From: Streptomyces sp. NBC_01669 | GTDB lineage: Bacteria > Actinomycetota > Actinomycetes > Streptomycetales > Streptomycetaceae | Direction of reading: 5' to 3' | Assembly (NCBI RefSeq): GCF_026339735.1 | Contig: NZ_JAPEQG010000003.1 | Span: 248,001-312,000 of the forward strand | Length of the DNA stretch: 64,000 nt | Part shown: positions 62,210 to 64,000 of the stretch, one piece after another | Numbering within the stretch: the stretch's first letter is position 1 | How the letters are laid out: the number at the start of each line of letters is the position of its first letter | Position numbers and translations under genes: made by a program | The notes under the pieces: generated by a model | The model's database searches: none | What the model saw: the letters and a program-made list of their open reading frames with translations, nothing else | Told to the model about the DNA's origin: nothing

Positions 62210-62565
62210 GCTGTGCGCCTGCGGCTCGGCGGCGAGGACGTGGACTTCGGGCCCACCGCCGGGTACCGAGGCCGCCGGGGGCGCGGTCGCCTGATCCTTG
62301 GCTCCGGCCGGCGGATCGACCGCAGGGCCATGTACGCCGAGCCGCCGCCCGTTTCGCCGCCCTGGGGATCAACTTCGACCCGCGTCGTCCGGCGCGCGGC
62401 TGGGCGCGCGCCCGAGGCGCCGGCACGCGAACTCGACACCAGCGAGCGGGCCCTGCGCCGCAGGTTGCGGGCCCTGTGCGACCTCCTCGACGTGGGACGC
62501 CGATCGAGGCGGTCGTCTGGGCGGTTCGCGGTGAGCTCAGCTGAGATCGCCGCCACGGCTTGACA
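62210..62565 (+). pseudogene. LuxR-type HTH remnant, frameshifted
   Basis: The frame reads ARELDTSERALRRRLRALCD, LLDVG, then leaves frame; the other frame continues TPIEAVVWAVRGELS to the stop. This resembles the C-terminal HTH of LuxR regulators (ARELG-S-RT---R-R-L-L-VGTR-EAV--A-R-GLL). Only this end is readable, so the call is tentative. Confidence 0.35.
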
Positions 62566-62658
62566 ATGTGTCGTTTCAATCAACGGTAAGCGTGGGCTCG
62601 GTGGCGTGGTTGCGCACCTGGGCGCAATCAAGTGCGGTGGCCGATGTTGTCCAAACCC

Positions 62659-62699
62659 TTGACATGTGACGGCTGCCACATCATTTTTGGAACGTTTCA
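62659..62699 (+). promoter_or_regulatory. Promoter and LacI-type operator before the rhamnosidase gene
   Basis: TTGACA at 62659-62664 is a good -35; a weak -10 (about TCATTT) lies 16 nt on. TGGAACGTTTCA at 62688-62699 is an imperfect palindrome centred on CG, like LacI-family operators in streptomycete sugar operons. It overlaps the probable transcription start. Confidence 0.45.
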
Positions 62700-62751
62700 C
62701 CTCGCAGTGGGAACCGCGAGGGCCCCCTCTTGCCACGAAAGGCCCGTCGGC

Positions 62752-64000
62752 ATGACGCCTGCCAGACCAGTTGCCGCACTCCCTGTCCCACCCGCCACCC
62801 CAGTGGGGCGCCGGTTCTTCGCGCTGCTTGCGGCCCTCGTCATGGTGACCGTCGCCTTCCTGGTCGCGGACCCGGCGGCCGGTGCAACGAAGGGGAACGG
62901 CCTCGCGGTCGGCGCTCTCCAGACGAACGCCCGGACCGACCCGCTCGGCATCGCGGGCAACGCCCCGACGTTCAGTTGGAAGTCGACGTCGGGCGCCCGT
63001 GGCGTGGTGCAGAGCGCGTACGAGGTCCGGGTCGGCACGAGCGCAGCCGCCGACGACGTGTGGTCCTCGGGGAAGGTCGAGTCGAGCGACCAGCTCGACG
63101 TGCGGTACGCCGGGCCGGACTTGGCCTCGCAGACCCGCTACTACTGGCAGGCCAGGGTCTGGGACGGCGACGACCAGGCCGGCGACTGGAGCGCTCCGAG
63201 CTGGTTCGAGACCGGCATCCTGGACGCCGCCGAGTGGACCGGCGACTGGATCGGCAAGTCCGCCGGCGGCGAGATGGACAAGTGGACCGACTACACCACA
63301 GACGTCGACTTCACCCTCGACAACCTGGCGTTGGGCGTCTACCTGCGCGCGTCGGACACCGGGAACGCGTACATGTGGCAGGTCAGCACCGCCGACGGGA
63401 CCGCAGTCCCGAAGTTCCGGCCGCACAAGAAGGTCAACGGCGGCTACTCCCTGCTCGGGAACATCCCGATCACGACCCTGACATCCGCCCAACTGCTCAC
63501 CGGCACACACCGCCTGTCGATCACCGTCGACGGCCCCACGATCACCACGAGGCTCGATGGCGCCGAGATCGACAGCCGCACCGATGCCACGTTCGCCAAG
63601 GGCTTCATCGGTTTCCGCCAGGACCTCGCCAACGAGGGACCCGAGACAGCGCACATCCACGCGGTCAAGGTCACCTCGAAGGCCGGCGACGTGCTGTTCC
63701 GGACCGACTTCTCCGGGCCCACCGACCCGTTCACCGGCGGCACCCTGACGCCGGACGGCCTGCTCGTGGAGAAGAAGCTCGACGCGATCCTGCGGACCAG
63801 CGACAGCAATCTGCCGCTTCTGCGCAAGGAGTTCACCACCGACCCCGACAAGACGGTCGCCCGGGCCAGGGTGTACGCCTCCGCGCACGGCACCTACGAG
63901 CTGGAGCTCAACGGCAAGAAGGTCGGCGACCAGTTCCTGGCCCCTGGCGACACCGACTACAGGAAGCGCATCCAGTACCAGACCTATGACGTCACCGATC
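62752..64000 (+). CDS. Secreted alpha-L-rhamnosidase (GH78), 5' part
   Basis: ATG 62752 follows GAAAGG. At least 416 codons lie in the window, running off the right edge. A signal peptide (RRFFALLAALVMVTVAFLVA, cleaved near AAGATKG) precedes GLAVGALQTNARTDPLGIAG and APTFSWKSTSGARGVVQSAY, and the fibronectin-like block VRVGTSAAADDVWSSGKVES. TRYYWQARVWDGDDQAGDWS and WTGDWIGK follow, then a concanavalin-like insert and LLRKEFTTDPDKTVARARVY. This is the N-terminal beta-domain set of GH78 enzymes that release rhamnose from plant polymers. The catalytic (alpha/alpha)6 barrel is outside. Confidence 0.87.
   Translation, partial: MTPARPVAALPVPPATPVGRRFFALLAALVMVTVAFLVADPAAGATKGNGLAVGALQTNARTDPLGIAGNAPTFSWKSTSGARGVVQSAYEVRVGTSAAADDVWSSGKVESSDQLDVRYAGPDLASQTRYYWQARVWDGDDQAGDWSAPSWFETGILDAAEWTGDWIGKSAGGEMDKWTDYTTDVDFTLDNLALGVYLRASDTGNAYMWQVSTADGTAVPKFRPHKKVNGGYSLLGNIPITTLTSAQLLTGTHRLSITVDGPTITTRLDGAEIDSRTDATFAKGFIGFRQDLANEGPETAHIHAVKVTSKAGDVLFRTDFSGPTDPFTGGTLTPDGLLVEKKLDAILRTSDSNLPLLRKEFTTDPDKTVARARVYASAHGTYELELNGKKVGDQFLAPGDTDYRKRIQYQTYDVTD

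Noticed and set aside
61756..63888. 710-codon minus-strand open frame across the right end
   Set aside because: It is antisense to the well-supported rhamnosidase gene, has Arg/Gly-rich shadow composition and no recognisable motif.

Overview
The window is very GC-rich actinomycete DNA, almost certainly Streptomyces. The evidence is codon use with G/C in third positions, GTG starts and ATGA/GTGA stop-start overlaps, and typical streptomycete families (replication-relaxation protein, WYL regulator, DUF2461, RHS/Hint toxin, secreted GH78 rhamnosidase). It looks like an accessory region such as a chromosome arm, large linear plasmid or decayed integrative element. It holds about a dozen insertion sequences from many families, three near-identical IS6 copies, group II intron pieces, and many genes cut or fused at IS borders. 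I saw no tRNA, rRNA or CRISPR array.

Layout. 1-8650 is a pile-up of mobile DNA: a group II intron, an IS4 element with an IS1182 nested in its right end, and an IS200/IS605 element inside a truncated VWA gene. It ends with an IS5-like element that carries a second gene. 8650-26980 is the main functional block, a type IV secretion-like conjugation locus in two tightly packed operons. Operon A (8839-18129) encodes a sigma-like protein, a small soluble protein, a TcpC/VirB8-like protein, a small VirB2-like membrane protein, a TcpE-like membrane protein, a VirB4 ATPase, a large VirB6-like membrane protein, and a wall hydrolase with transglycosylase and NlpC/P60 domains. Operon B (23348-26980) encodes a 13-codon leader ORF, a membrane protein, a VirD4-like ATPase and a replication-relaxation protein. 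A 5-kb insert separates the operons; it holds a pseudoknot-forming palindrome, a secreted phosphoesterase, an IS1341-type TnpB element and other pieces. An array of seven 9-bp repeats precedes operon A.

27000-31120 is IS6, IS1182 and IS701, the last two both in CTAG target sites. 31180-36660 is an ordinary gene island: WYL regulator/epoxide hydrolase, a winged-helix protein, SRPBCC and VOC proteins, and an AraC regulator. 36850-40610 is a graveyard of transposase fragments (Tn3, IS3-like, ISL3, IS21) plus a NUDIX gene. 40820-43350 is an unusual pair: a glutamine-rich low-complexity protein and a subtilase-fold protein without catalytic Ser and Asn. 43366-50005 is IS6 copy 2, a truncated group II intron, IS5/IS701 fragments, a GNAT gene, IS110 and an IS3/IS481-like element.

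50098-52817 is a truncated RHS/Hint polymorphic toxin with a probable immunity gene. 52900-60330 mixes intact genes (DUF2461, NUDIX, a secreted multi-domain protein, a 55-aa membrane protein) with decayed ones (P450, Ku, nucleotidyltransferase, M18 peptidase, IS630, AraC). IS6 copy 3, a membrane protein, a LuxR-like remnant and the 5' part of an alpha-L-rhamnosidase gene close the window.

The conjugation genes are the only clearly cooperating set: channel proteins, two ATPases and a wall-opening enzyme. No relaxase, TraB or integrase is visible here, so how DNA is processed is open. All functional calls rest on reading translated sequence; no database search was run.
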